A program made the position numbers and the translations under genes. Shown piece by piece: positions 8,615 to 18,310 of a DNA stretch of 64,000 nucleotides (positions are counted from its first letter, which is position 1; every line of letters starts with the position of its first letter). The notes under the pieces are model-generated. The model did not search any database. It was given only the letters and a program-made list of their open reading frames with translations, and was not told the DNA's origin. Origin of the DNA: Ilumatobacteraceae bacterium (lineage in GTDB: Bacteria; Actinomycetota; Acidimicrobiia; Acidimicrobiales; Ilumatobacteraceae). The stretch spans positions 1 to 64,000 of the forward strand of contig JAGYKR010000006.1 in NCBI GenBank assembly GCA_018401375.1, given 5' to 3'.

Positions 8615-9142
8615 TCACAGGACCTGAACGCTGAGCACTTGGCCCTGAGCCCCGAGGCTGACCAGGATTTGTCCACCTTGACGGGATTGAAGAACGGCCT
8701 CATATGTGGCCGTCTCACCGGTTCCAGCGAGGATCACAAAACCAACCACAGAGGAGTCAGGCAGCTCCGCTTGGAGGGACTCAAAGATCCTGTCGGGATC
8801 AAAAGCAATCCATTCGGCCCGCAGTGGTGTCCCCCCGGAGATCCCAAAAGGCTCCGAAGCGGGGGTGATGACCCCTGCGAGATAGCGATAGGCCTGAGCC
8901 TCGGAACTGGACGCATCAAAGGTGATCAACGAGACCATGCGGGTATCGGCATTGATCTCCACATACTCCTGTGGGCCACCGAGGAGTTCTTCTAAGGCGG
9001 TCACTGCCGCTGCGATCTGGTCCACCACTGGCCCCGCTGCCTGTGCCGGAGCGGGGCCCGTACTGACCGACCCGGAATCCGTACCCTCTGAACATCCCGC
9101 AGCGCCAAGCCCGAGCGTGAGCCCGATCACGAGCCTGATCAT
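8615..9142 (-). CDS. putative lipoprotein
   Basis: This 175-residue exported protein has a signal peptide (MIRLVIGLTLGLGAAGC) whose cysteine at position 17 fits a lipobox, although Ala at -3 rather than Leu is imperfect. A low-complexity linker rich in Ser, Gly, Ala and Pro follows, then a globular region of about 130 residues without recognised motifs. Repeated patterns such as PLRAEWIAFDPDRIFESLQ suggest an alpha/beta fold, but I cannot assign a family. It lies between rnj (16 bp upstream) and ftsK on the same strand. A role in the cell envelope is an inference from the lipid anchor only. Confidence 0.75.
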   Translation of the reverse strand: MIRLVIGLTLGLGAAGCSEGTDSGSVSTGPAPAQAAGPVVDQIAAAVTALEELLGGPQEYVEINADTRMVSLITFDASSSEAQAYRYLAGVITPASEPFGISGGTPLRAEWIAFDPDRIFESLQAELPDSSVVGFVILAGTGETATYEAVLQSRQGGQILVSLGAQGQVLSVQVL

Positions 9143-9158
9143 GAGCCGCAGATTCAGC

Positions 9159-10859
9159 TCAGGCCTCCATGACCACGGGGACGATCATCGGCTTGCGTTT
9201 GGTGCGCTCGTTAACGAATTTGCCCGCAGCGCGTCGCACATCGCGTTCGAGAGCCTCCACATCGCGCACCCCTTCAGAAAGGGCGCGTTCCACGGCCGCT
9301 GCGACGGCATCGCAGGCCTCATCGAGCAAATCCTCGGCTTCTGGCGCATACACCCAGCCCCTGGTGATGATCTCCGGGCCGATGAGCACCTTGCCGGTCT
9401 GGGTATCCACGGTGACAACCACCACCACAACGCCCTCTTCGGCGAGCACCCGACGGTCGCGCAATACCCCTTGCCCAACATCGCCGATGATGCCGTCCAC
9501 ATACAAAAACCCCGATGGCACGCGACCAGCCGGGGCGAGGCCCTCATCGGAGAGCTCCAGCACATCGCCGTCCTCACAGACGATGATGCGTTGCCGCGGG
9601 ATCCCCATCAGTTCACCGAGTTGCGCATTGGCCACCATATGGCGGTACTCGCCATGGATCGGCACAAACCATTCAGGCTGCACGATGGACAAGTAGGTCT
9701 TGATCTCATCGGCTTGGGCGTGGCCGGTTGCGTGCACGTCAGCGATCCCCGAATGCACCACCTTGGCTCCGGCCCGCAAGAGACCGTCCATCACCTTATT
9801 GACGTTGCTTTCGTTACCGGGGATGGCGTGAGAGGACAAGATCACCGTGTCGTTATCGCTCAGTTTGACCCAGCGGTTCTCCCCGCGGGCCAGCAGCGAC
9901 AGGGCCGCCATTGGTTCACCTTGGGAGCCAGTGGAGATCACACACACTTCGCCAGGCTTGTACTTATCCAGGTCCTCGACATCAATGAGAGCGGATTCGG
10001 GGATAGTGAGCACCCCGAGTTGGCGGCCAAGGCGCACGTTCTTACGCATGCTGAGACCCAAGGTGGCCACCTTGCGGCCCGACGCCACCGCCGCATCAGC
10101 GATCTGTTGGATGCGATGCAGATGACTTGCGAAACTGGCGGTGATGATCCGTCGGCCAGCGTGCTCCGCGAACAGGTTTCTCAGCACTCCCCCGACACTC
10201 GTCTCGCTCGGGGCGTGACCATGCTCCTCGGCGTTGGTGGAATCTCCCATCAACAGCCGGATCCCCTCAGTTGAGGCGAGTTGGCCGAGCCGGGCCAGAT
10301 CGGTGCGCCGTCCGTCCACCGGGGTCAAATCAAGTTTGTAGTCGCCAGAGTGCAAGATCACACCTTGTGAAGTGTGGATCGCAATCGCATGGGCGTGTGG
10401 CACCGAGTGCGTGACCGGGACGAACTCCACCTTAAATGGGCCGATCTCCACGATCTGACCGTCGGTGACGGCAATCATTTCCAGCCGGTTCATGAGGCCA
10501 GCCTCTTCGATCCGGTTACGGGCGAGGCCGAGGGCCAACGCACCGCCATAGACCGGCAGCGGGGTGGACCTGCGATCACCAATCCCGTGCTCATCACGCA
10601 ACAAGAACTGGATCCCGCCGACATGGTCCTCATGGCCGTGGGTGGCTACGAGAGCGGTGATCTGCTCGGCATTCTCACGCAGGTACGTGAAATCGGGCAG
10701 CACCAGATCGATCCCGTGCATATCGGCCTCGGGGAACATCAATCCGCAATCGATGATCAGGATCGAGCGGTCCTTCCCGACACCCTGCTCGAGGGCCATG
10801 CAGTTGCGCCCGATCTCACCGAGACCACCGAGAAATATGATGCGAACAGGATCAGCCAC
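9159..10859 (-). CDS. rnj: ribonuclease J
   Basis: RNase J is a metallo-beta-lactamase/beta-CASP nuclease with endonuclease and 5'-3' exonuclease activity in mRNA decay and rRNA maturation. The metal motif HGHEDH is at residues 74-79 (VATHGHEDHVGG). The beta-CASP domain has MGDSTNAE and ASFASHLHRIQQI, and the conserved GGxKxVHSGxxxVHATGHA-like stretch is present. I chose GTG 10859 (MADPVRIIFLGG), which overlaps the dapA stop by 8 bp; the longer frame has no family-like residues. The resulting 566 residues match the usual length. The dapA-rnj pair is a standard arrangement in actinobacteria and firmicutes. Confidence 0.97.
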   Translation of the reverse strand: MADPVRIIFLGGLGEIGRNCMALEQGVGKDRSILIIDCGLMFPEADMHGIDLVLPDFTYLRENAEQITALVATHGHEDHVGGIQFLLRDEHGIGDRRSTPLPVYGGALALGLARNRIEEAGLMNRLEMIAVTDGQIVEIGPFKVEFVPVTHSVPHAHAIAIHTSQGVILHSGDYKLDLTPVDGRRTDLARLGQLASTEGIRLLMGDSTNAEEHGHAPSETSVGGVLRNLFAEHAGRRIITASFASHLHRIQQIADAAVASGRKVATLGLSMRKNVRLGRQLGVLTIPESALIDVEDLDKYKPGEVCVISTGSQGEPMAALSLLARGENRWVKLSDNDTVILSSHAIPGNESNVNKVMDGLLRAGAKVVHSGIADVHATGHAQADEIKTYLSIVQPEWFVPIHGEYRHMVANAQLGELMGIPRQRIIVCEDGDVLELSDEGLAPAGRVPSGFLYVDGIIGDVGQGVLRDRRVLAEEGVVVVVVTVDTQTGKVLIGPEIITRGWVYAPEAEDLLDEACDAVAAAVERALSEGVRDVEALERDVRRAAGKFVNERTKRKPMIVPVVMEA

Positions 10860-11760
10860 GTGCGGCCTCCAGGCGTTGGTAAACGGAGCGGGCGATGTCT
10901 TCAAGGCCGACGGGTGCCGGCCCCATCGGAAGGCGACACTGTCCAACGGGAATCCCGAGGGAACGCATCATCGCTTTAGCCGGAATCGGGTTGGGGGTGT
11001 CCTCGCTGGTCTCAAAGCCGAAGCTCTCGATCAGTCGGGAATGAATCTTTTGGGCGGAATGAACCTGACCAGCCTCCCATGCATCAAACATCTCTACATG
11101 ATCAGGGGCGGACCAGTGGGTGGCCACGCCGACCACACCAACAGCGCCGATGGCCATCAGCGGCAACGTCAAGGCATCATCACCGGAGTACACGCTGAAC
11201 CCCTTGGGAGCGAGACTCAACATTCGAGCGGTTTCGGCAGGACTGCCCGCAGCGTCTTTGACTCCCACCACATTGGAATGGCCCGACGCAATCCGGACCA
11301 GAACATCAGTAGAGATCTTGCGGCCGGTACGCACCGGGATGTCATAGATCAAGTTGGGCAATGAGGTGGCCTCGGCCACTGCACGCAGGTGAGCTTCGAT
11401 GCCGGTTTGGCTGGGACGGTTGTAGTACGGGCAGAGCGACAAAATGCCCGCAACGCCGAGGGCTGCGGCTTGCTGGGAGAGTTCCACCGAATGGGCAGTG
11501 TCTGCACCCACCGTGCCCGCCACTACCGGCACATCTACGGCCTCAACAACGGCCGCAAACACGGAGAGTTTCTCCGCATCGGTCAGCGTCGGGGATTCTC
11601 CTGTGGTCCCGCATACCACGAGACCGTCATTTCCTTGGGCCACGAGCCAACGGGCGAGCTGCTGGGTCACATCGAGGTCTACCGCGCCCGCTTCGGTCAT
11701 CGGTGTGACCATCGCGGTCAGCACCCGCCCGAACGGCGTTGATGCAGGTTCACCGGTCAC
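10852..11760 (-). CDS. dapA: 4-hydroxy-tetrahydrodipicolinate synthase
   Basis: DapA condenses pyruvate with aspartate semialdehyde in the lysine/diaminopimelate pathway. The Schiff-base lysine is K168 (VVGVKDAAG). The catalytic tyrosine is Y139 (NLIYDIP) and the phosphate-like threonine motif is GTTGES at 51-56. I chose GTG 11760 (302 aa), which has AGAGG about 8 nt upstream, over the longer frame to 11802, whose N-terminus is not conserved. It overlaps rnj downstream. dapB is present in the window but 5.7 kb away, so the usual dapB-dapA neighbourhood has been split by lipid and redox genes. Confidence 0.96.
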   Translation of the reverse strand: MTGEPASTPFGRVLTAMVTPMTEAGAVDLDVTQQLARWLVAQGNDGLVVCGTTGESPTLTDAEKLSVFAAVVEAVDVPVVAGTVGADTAHSVELSQQAAALGVAGILSLCPYYNRPSQTGIEAHLRAVAEATSLPNLIYDIPVRTGRKISTDVLVRIASGHSNVVGVKDAAGSPAETARMLSLAPKGFSVYSGDDALTLPLMAIGAVGVVGVATHWSAPDHVEMFDAWEAGQVHSAQKIHSRLIESFGFETSEDTPNPIPAKAMMRSLGIPVGQCRLPMGPAPVGLEDIARSVYQRLEAARG

Positions 11761-11869
11761 GTTGTCGCCTCTTCTCCCCGTGCGGATGGTGGGTGCCATC
11801 ACGGGGAGGTCCCGGACGACACCGAGATGCTACCCGAACCCCCCGGGAGGTGAGATGTTGCCCGGGTGC

Positions 11870-13030
11870 TCAACCACCGGGAATCGCAGCGGGCATCTCC
11901 GAGCCGAGCTCAAAGGCGGCGTATTCAGATCCGGTGTCTTCCCAGTCCTCAAACTGGATGACACCCATCTCCTCAAACCGGCGCCGCAGCCACTGATCAT
12001 TACGATCGAGCAGACCGAGTTTTTTGCAGTTCGGGACAATCTTGGAAAACAACATCTGCTGGAACAGGTCCCGGGTCGGGTCTTTCAGCACGATCGGTAG
12101 TACGTCGCGAGGATTAACCCCCATGCGCTCCCACACCTCTTGGGACATGAACCGGTCGCGCATCCGCACCGCCGCCTCATAAGCAAACTCTTGGCGTTCC
12201 GCCATTTCGGCGTCAGTCATTTGGTCATAGACCTCTTTGAGTGACAGCACCCCAAAGGCCACGTGCCGGGCCTCATCACTCATGACATAGCGGAGCAGTT
12301 TCTTCAATAACGGCTCCTCGGTGAGTTGATGCATGAATCCGAAGGCTGCGAGAGCGAGGCCTTCCACCATGACCTGCATCCCGAGGTAAGTCATGTCCCA
12401 GCGGCTGTCGGCCACGATGTCGTCGAGCAACATCCGCAGGTGAGCGTTGACCTGATATGCCCCGCCCATCTTTTCGTCGATGTAACGACCAAACACCTCA
12501 ACGTGGCGGGCCTCATCAACCACCTGGGTGGCGGCATATAACTTGGCGTCGTACCAGGGCACCGTCTCGGTGATCTTGGCGGTGCACAACAGCGCACCTT
12601 GTTCACCGTGCAAGAACTGTGACAGCGTCCAACGACGGTTTTGGATCCCGTAATCCAGCCACTCTTTTTGACCCCAATGCTTAAGCACTGTGTCGTCGTA
12701 GTGGGTCGGGTCAAGTCCGGCGGCGATCGCCACTTGGTCCCCCGAGACCACCTTTTCAATGTCTACCTCGGTGTTCCAATCAAGGTCAGTGCTGCCGTTC
12801 CACTGGCCGGTCTTGGCCTTTTCATACAGTTTGCGGAGCGCCGGCCGTGACAGGCTGTAGTCCCAGGTGAAGATCGCGTCAGCGTTGTCTTTAACGGCGT
12901 GGGTGACCTCATCGACATCGGTATTGGTGATCGCCAGGATCGCCTCGAGATCGTTCAGATCAGCACGTCCAAGCAGCGTCTCATTGTCTGCATGAGATGG
13001 TGCGGGCCGGTGTGGATCGATGGTTGTCAT
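11870..13030 (-). CDS. ferritin-like di-iron protein (putative oxygenase)
   Basis: This 386-residue all-helical protein has a complete di-iron site: E143 (FLHGEQG), E173-x2-H176 (VVDEARHVEVF), E223 (QVMVEGLAL) and E253-x2-H256 (MSDEARHVAFG). This is the two-EXXH pattern of the ribonucleotide-reductase-R2/AurF-like ferritin superfamily, whose members carry out oxygen-dependent oxidation. The substrate is unknown. It begins 4 bp after the stop of a TetR-family gene and is therefore very likely co-transcribed with it. The neighbouring gene upstream is a fatty-acyl-CoA ligase, which hints at a lipid substrate, but that is only context. Confidence 0.88.
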   Translation of the reverse strand: MTTIDPHRPAPSHADNETLLGRADLNDLEAILAITNTDVDEVTHAVKDNADAIFTWDYSLSRPALRKLYEKAKTGQWNGSTDLDWNTEVDIEKVVSGDQVAIAAGLDPTHYDDTVLKHWGQKEWLDYGIQNRRWTLSQFLHGEQGALLCTAKITETVPWYDAKLYAATQVVDEARHVEVFGRYIDEKMGGAYQVNAHLRMLLDDIVADSRWDMTYLGMQVMVEGLALAAFGFMHQLTEEPLLKKLLRYVMSDEARHVAFGVLSLKEVYDQMTDAEMAERQEFAYEAAVRMRDRFMSQEVWERMGVNPRDVLPIVLKDPTRDLFQQMLFSKIVPNCKKLGLLDRNDQWLRRRFEEMGVIQFEDWEDTGSEYAAFELGSEMPAAIPGG

Positions 13031-13033
13031 GTG

Positions 13034-13648
13034 TCAGTCCCCTTCGGTACTCGTAAAAACTGTGTTGGTCGTGGTGGAAATCTGCTGATCGGGCCCAATA
13101 AAAACCTGAATCAGAGGTCGGATGATCGAACGCGCCGACTCCTCATCGTCAAATGAGAGGTGGTCGCTGGGCGCAAGGAACATCGAGATCACGAGACGCG
13201 CTAAGGCATCGATCATCGCTCGAGCCGTCGCCACCTCGATGAATGGCGCCGCAAAGGGCAACAGCAGGGCGTTGGCCATCCGGATGATCCGGGGCAGACC
13301 GGCCACCGTCAGCTCGCTCACGGTCTCGCCCGGCTCGGTAGCGAGCTGCAAGGCCAGATCGCTATCGGCACGCAGTTCTCGGGTCGCGCACACCACGGCG
13401 CGCACGAGCAGATCCTCCAGAGAGGTAACCGCAGCGATCTCGGCTCGCAAACGCTCAAAGAACTCTTCCAGGAAGCGGACTCTCAGGGCCTCAAACAAGA
13501 CCTCTTTGCCACCGGGGAAGAGCCGATAGATCGTGGCCCGAGAGATCCCGCTCTCGGCCACGATGTCGTCCACCGTGACCTTGGCGATACCCCACCGCTG
13601 CCGACAACGCTGGGCCGCGTCGAGGATCTGGGCTTCCGGCGAGGTCAC
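13034..13648 (-). CDS. TetR-family transcriptional regulator
   Basis: This is a 204-residue one-component repressor. The N-terminal helix-turn-helix (about residues 8-52) is clear in VTVDDIVAESGISRATIYRLFPGGKEVLF. The C-terminal ligand domain is helical and divergent, so the effector cannot be predicted. The start is GTG 13648. A TAATGT -10 box ends 7 nt before it and a TTGACA box lies 18 bp further up, so the message is probably leaderless. A palindrome sits inside the promoter spacer, which suggests autoregulation. The gene leads an operon with the ferritin-like protein; an acyl-CoA ligase gene ends 92 bp upstream. Confidence 0.93.
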   Translation of the reverse strand: MTSPEAQILDAAQRCRQRWGIAKVTVDDIVAESGISRATIYRLFPGGKEVLFEALRVRFLEEFFERLRAEIAAVTSLEDLLVRAVVCATRELRADSDLALQLATEPGETVSELTVAGLPRIIRMANALLLPFAAPFIEVATARAMIDALARLVISMFLAPSDHLSFDDEESARSIIRPLIQVFIGPDQQISTTTNTVFTSTEGD

Positions 13649-13651
13649 AGT

Positions 13652-13685
13652 TGAGACATTAAGACGATCTTCGTCTCAGTGTCAA
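13652..13685 (-). promoter_or_regulatory. leaderless promoter of the TetR gene with embedded palindrome
   Basis: The -35 box TTGACA is at 13685-13680 and the -10 box TAATGT at 13661-13656, with an 18-bp spacer. Within the spacer is GACGA-TCT-TCGTC (13663-13675), a perfect 5-bp-arm palindrome. TGAGAC (13652-13657) and GTCTCA (13673-13678) form an outer pair. The predicted transcription start falls on or next to the GTG start codon. A bound repressor here would block RNA polymerase. Confidence 0.6.
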
Positions 13686-13699
13686 TGAATTTTGTGTCA

Positions 13700-13717
13700 T
13701 CGGTCACTGAGGACCGA
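13700..13717. other. short hairpin between acyl-CoA ligase and TetR gene
   Basis: TCGGTC and GACCGA form a 6-bp stem with a 6-nt loop, just after the acyl-CoA ligase stop. It lacks a run of T, so termination is only a possibility. Confidence 0.25.
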
Positions 13718-13740
13718 CCTGTCGCTACCAGTGCGATGGG

Positions 13741-15369
<1,629 letters not shown>

Positions 15370-15392
15370 GGCCCAAAAACTACTGCATGCGT

Positions 15393-15445
15393 CGTCGGAG
15401 TCACATTTTCACGCTCTCCGACGGCGAACTTGGGACCAAGGTCCC
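15393..15445. promoter_or_regulatory. two inverted repeats in the divergent gap 15370-15568
   Basis: CGTCGGAG (15393-15400) and CTCCGACG (15416-15423) form a perfect 8-bp inverted repeat with a 15-bp gap. GGGACC-AA-GGTCCC (15432-15445) is a second compact one. Both lie between the divergent ligase and membrane-protein genes and could be operators. Further right, CCGCCCC/GGGGCGG (15524-15547) makes a hairpin in the leader of the membrane-protein gene. Confidence 0.35.
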
Positions 15446-15568
15446 CCCACATTGCCGATTCTGATGACTATCGGCCCATGACCTGCTCTGAAGCGATCCT
15501 TACTCTGAACTCAGATATCGAGACCGCCCCGAATCAACCGGGGGCGGCACCACACTGAGGAGACAGCA

Positions 15569-16231
15569 ATGACAGATCTAGCGGAACGTGAGGCAGTCAG
15601 CTCGACTGAGCCCACACCAGCGGTCAAGATCGACCGCCGACTGATCGACCAGGTACTGATCGCCGCTGGTGCCGTGGTCGCTGTTGGGCTTGTCATCGCC
15701 GGGGCCCTGCTCTCGTGGGGCGCAAGTTTCTCGGACGATTACGTCTTTAACGAACTCGGCTCGCAGAACATCATCTTGCCTTCGGTTGATGCGATCAATA
15801 ACGACGCCGGTCTCAGCGATCAGGCCAAGGCGATGTTGCTCCCCTTCGCTGGCGAACAGATGACTACCGGCAAGCAGGCCGAGGCCTACGCCGGATACAT
15901 CAACGGCCACCTCGGTCGGTACGGCGGCACCTATGCCGAACTCGGCGCCACTGAGCGCGCCGCCCGAGCCGCAGTGGCCGAGGCGGTCGAGGCCGGCGAA
16001 TCAGAGGGAACGGTTGCCGAACTGCGAATCGCATCGGCGCAAGTCACAGCCGACCGGGACACCGTATTTAAGGGTGAGACCTTGCGAGGCCTGCTCCTCA
16101 GCGCCTACGCCTGGTCGACGGTGGGTGAGATCGCCGGCATCTCGGCGGTGGTCGCCTTCATCGCCGCTGCGCTCATGGGACTGTTGGTCCTCGCCGGTGC
16201 GGTGCACCTGGTTCGCTACCGCAAGCACTGA
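15569..16231 (+). CDS. membrane protein with two helices flanking an extracytoplasmic domain
   Basis: The 220-residue protein has a cytoplasmic N-terminus of about 30 residues, one membrane helix (about residues 31-50, LIAAGAVVAVGLVIAGALL), a soluble domain of about 120 residues, and a second helix near the C-terminus (about 190-213) followed by a basic tail RYRKH. The middle domain is rich in Ala and Glu and begins FNELGSQNIILPS. I do not recognise a family. The ATG has a strong GAGGAGA ribosome site. A long terminator-type hairpin follows 33 bp after the stop, so it is probably a single-gene unit. Confidence 0.8.
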   Translation: MTDLAEREAVSSTEPTPAVKIDRRLIDQVLIAAGAVVAVGLVIAGALLSWGASFSDDYVFNELGSQNIILPSVDAINNDAGLSDQAKAMLLPFAGEQMTTGKQAEAYAGYINGHLGRYGGTYAELGATERAARAAVAEAVEAGESEGTVAELRIASAQVTADRDTVFKGETLRGLLLSAYAWSTVGEIAGISAVVAFIAAALMGLLVLAGAVHLVRYRKH

Positions 16232-16264
16232 GATTCTTCAACGACCCCCACATATCCCCCCCAG

Positions 16265-16297
16265 AAGGACCCGGTGGCCTGAGGTCACCGGGTCCTT
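16265..16297. terminator. strong hairpin terminator
   Basis: Starting AAGGACCCGGTG, the left arm (16265-16279) pairs with 16283-16297 over 15 bp (one G-U) around a 3-nt TGA loop. A short T run follows on the plus strand and A's precede it, so it could work in either direction. It separates two membrane-protein genes. Confidence 0.75.
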
Positions 16298-16414
16298 TCG
16301 CGTTATCTTGGCGGTCTGGACGCCGCCGCCGCTTTCCCACCACCGATCCCTACAGCTCCCCGCTCTTCGGAGCCATGGGGCCGTTACGCCCTCGCCGCAT
16401 TCATCGCCCTTGTT

Positions 16415-16972
16415 GTGGCCACAAATCTGGCCGCAGCCTTTTGGGCCCGTTGGGTGGAAACCAATCCAGCCGGTTTACTGGCGTTGTCCTCTCGAAATCG
16501 CTACCTCGCTCTCACCCTCGCTGCTGGTGTTCCGGTCTGGCAATACGCGGTCATCGCTACGGTGCGGATCGCTGCTGCCTTTGTGGTCTGCCATCTGATC
16601 GGCAGGGCCTACAGGGCCACCGCACTGAACTGGTTCACGAGATATCTCGGCATGTCTCCCGAGGGTCTTGACGGATTCCAGCGGATCTATGAGCGGGCCA
16701 AATGGGTGGTGATCCCGTTCTTTGTCGGCTCCAACATCATCGGGGTGATCTCGGGTGTGCAACGCACTCTCGGCCGCCAACTGGTTCTGCTCCTCGGAGT
16801 TGGTATTGCGATCCGCCTCACACTGTTTTGGTGGCTGGCCCGTGTGTTTGAAGCTCCGCTGGTGGATTTCTTGGGTTGGCTACAGCGCTATCAGTGGTGG
16901 GTGGTCGCCGGCTCGATTGCACTGGTATTCCTCGTGAACAGCCGCAACTTCCGTCGCGGCACCAATCGCTGA
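16415..16972 (+). CDS. polytopic membrane protein, DedA/VTT-like (uncertain)
   Basis: This protein has about five hydrophobic segments, an internal loop with [25 protein letters not shown], and a basic C-terminal tail. The hydrophobic pattern and [16 protein letters not shown] resemble VTT (DedA/SNARE-associated-like) proteins, but the match is loose. The start is doubtful. GTG 16415 (185 aa) cuts into what looks like the first membrane helix; the open frame runs upstream to about 16301 and encodes a Pro-rich segment and [14 protein letters not shown], without any ATG, GTG or TTG. CTG 16316 is a candidate start. tpx follows 13 bp downstream. Confidence 0.7.
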   Translation: MATNLAAAFWARWVETNPAGLLALSSRNRYLALTLAAGVPVWQYAVIATVRIAAAFVVCHLIGRAYRATALNWFTRYLGMSPEGLDGFQRIYERAKWVVIPFFVGSNIIGVISGVQRTLGRQLVLLLGVGIAIRLTLFWWLARVFEAPLVDFLGWLQRYQWWVVAGSIALVFLVNSRNFRRGTNR

Positions 16973-16985
16973 TACAAATAGGCCT

Positions 16986-17480
16986 ATGGCCACAGTCACA
17001 TTGCGCGGAAATTCTATTCAGACCAACGGGGAACTGCCTGCAGTTGGCTCCCACACCCCGTCGTTTACCCTCGTCGGGTCAGACCTCGCGGAGGTAACCG
17101 ATGCGAGCTTTGCCGGCAAAAAGTTGGTACTCAACATCTTCCCGAGCATCGACACGCCCACCTGCGCCACCAGTGTGCGGACCTTTAATGAAAAGGCCGC
17201 CGGCACCGAAGCCGTTGTGGTGTGCGTCTCCGAAGACCTGCCCTTTGCCCAGAATCGCTTCTGCGGCGCCGAGGGCATCTCCAACGTGCTCACCGCTTCT
17301 TCGTTCCGCAGTGACTTTGGTGCTGCCTTCGGTCTGGAGATGACCGATGGCCCTCTCAAAGGTCTGTTGGCCCGGGCCGTGGTGGTTCTTGACGAGTCAG
17401 GCAACGTGATCCACAGCGAGCTCGTTCCTGAGATCGCCCAAGAACCCGATTACTCCGCAGCGCTCAACGCCCTCGGCTGA
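16986..17480 (+). CDS. tpx: thiol peroxidase
   Basis: Tpx is an atypical 2-Cys peroxiredoxin that reduces lipid and hydrogen peroxides using thioredoxin. The peroxidatic cysteine is C60 in [13 protein letters not shown] and the resolving cysteine is C93 in RFCGAEG; both positions and the 164-residue length match Tpx. A TACAAA box ends 7 nt before the ATG, suggesting a leaderless transcript in addition to read-through from the upstream membrane-protein gene. It is convergent with dapB, and the gap between them contains a tandem repeat. Confidence 0.96.
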   Translation: MATVTLRGNSIQTNGELPAVGSHTPSFTLVGSDLAEVTDASFAGKKLVLNIFPSIDTPTCATSVRTFNEKAAGTEAVVVCVSEDLPFAQNRFCGAEGISNVLTASSFRSDFGAAFGLEMTDGPLKGLLARAVVVLDESGNVIHSELVPEIAQEPDYSAALNALG

Positions 17481-17517
17481 GATACCGGGATATTAGATAC
17501 CGGGATATTAGATACCG
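17481..17517. repeat. 15-bp tandem repeat at the tpx/dapB junction
   Basis: The unit GATACCGGGATATTA occurs at 17481-17495 and 17496-17510, followed by a partial third copy (GATACC, 17511-17516). The dapB stop codon lies in the second copy; the equivalent TTA is repeated in the first, so the duplication supplies a spare stop. It looks like recent slippage. Confidence 0.85.
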
Positions 17518-18275
17518 AGGTAGGTGTCGAGCCCGAGGGTGACCCCCGGGAAATCACTGATGCGCTTACATGCCAGCAGCACGCCGGGCATGAAACTCGC
17601 TCGGTCATAGCTGTCTTGGCGGATCGTTAGGGTCTGGCCGAGCGTGCCGAGCAACACTTCTTGATGGGCAACCATGCCCCGCATGCGCACCGCATGCACC
17701 CTGATCCCCTCAGGCCCGAGCCCACCCCGACTACCGGGATACTTCTCCTCGGTGGTCGGGTCACTGGCCCAACGGCCAGATGCTGCGGCCATGCGCTCAG
17801 CCGTAGTGACCGCAGTGCCCGAAGGGGCATCCACTTTTGCATCGTGGTGATATTCGATCACTTCAGCAGTATCAAAATACGGTGCTGCGATCTCTGCGAA
17901 ACGCATCATCAGCACCGCCGAGATCGCAAAGTTCGGGGCGATCAGACAATGCGCAGGCCCCCCACCGAATGCCTCGGTGAACTGGGCAAGGTCCTCGGCG
18001 GTGAAACCGGTGGTACCCACCACGGCATGAATGCCATGCATCGCAAGCCAGGGCACACTCACCCGACTGGCTTCGGCCACCGTGAAGTCCACAACGACAT
18101 CTACCTGCGCATCAGCGAACGCGCGCAGTTCACCGGAGATCGTGATCTGTTCCACCTGCTGGCCGTGGCCGTGGAGATCCACAGCGGCGGCCAGGGTCAG
18201 GTCGGGGTCCACGGACACGGCCTGACAGACGGAACGACCCATCCGTCCGGCCGCGCCGAGAACTCCAACTTTCAT
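17508..18275 (-). CDS. dapB: 4-hydroxy-tetrahydrodipicolinate reductase
   Basis: DapB reduces the DapA product with NAD(P)H in lysine/diaminopimelate synthesis. The nucleotide-binding glycines are GAAGRMG at residues 7-13. The catalytic and substrate residues are in EYHHDAKVDAPSGTA (H143, H144, K147). VVGTTGF is the linker to the substrate domain. Length (255 aa) is normal. It follows pnp by 35 bp on the same strand, as in other actinobacteria, but dapA is not next to it. The stop codon lies inside a 15-bp tandem duplication. Confidence 0.96.
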   Translation of the reverse strand: MKVGVLGAAGRMGRSVCQAVSVDPDLTLAAAVDLHGHGQQVEQITISGELRAFADAQVDVVVDFTVAEASRVSVPWLAMHGIHAVVGTTGFTAEDLAQFTEAFGGGPAHCLIAPNFAISAVLMMRFAEIAAPYFDTAEVIEYHHDAKVDAPSGTAVTTAERMAAASGRWASDPTTEEKYPGSRGGLGPEGIRVHAVRMRGMVAHQEVLLGTLGQTLTIRQDSYDRASFMPGVLLACKRISDFPGVTLGLDTYLGI

Positions 18276-18310
18276 GATCCGGTACTCACTTGCCAGAACT
18301 CATGACCGGC

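Noticed and set aside
8922-10274. 450-codon open frame on the plus strand
   Set aside because: It lies antisense to rnj, has no family motif, and its composition is explained by the codon bias of the real gene.
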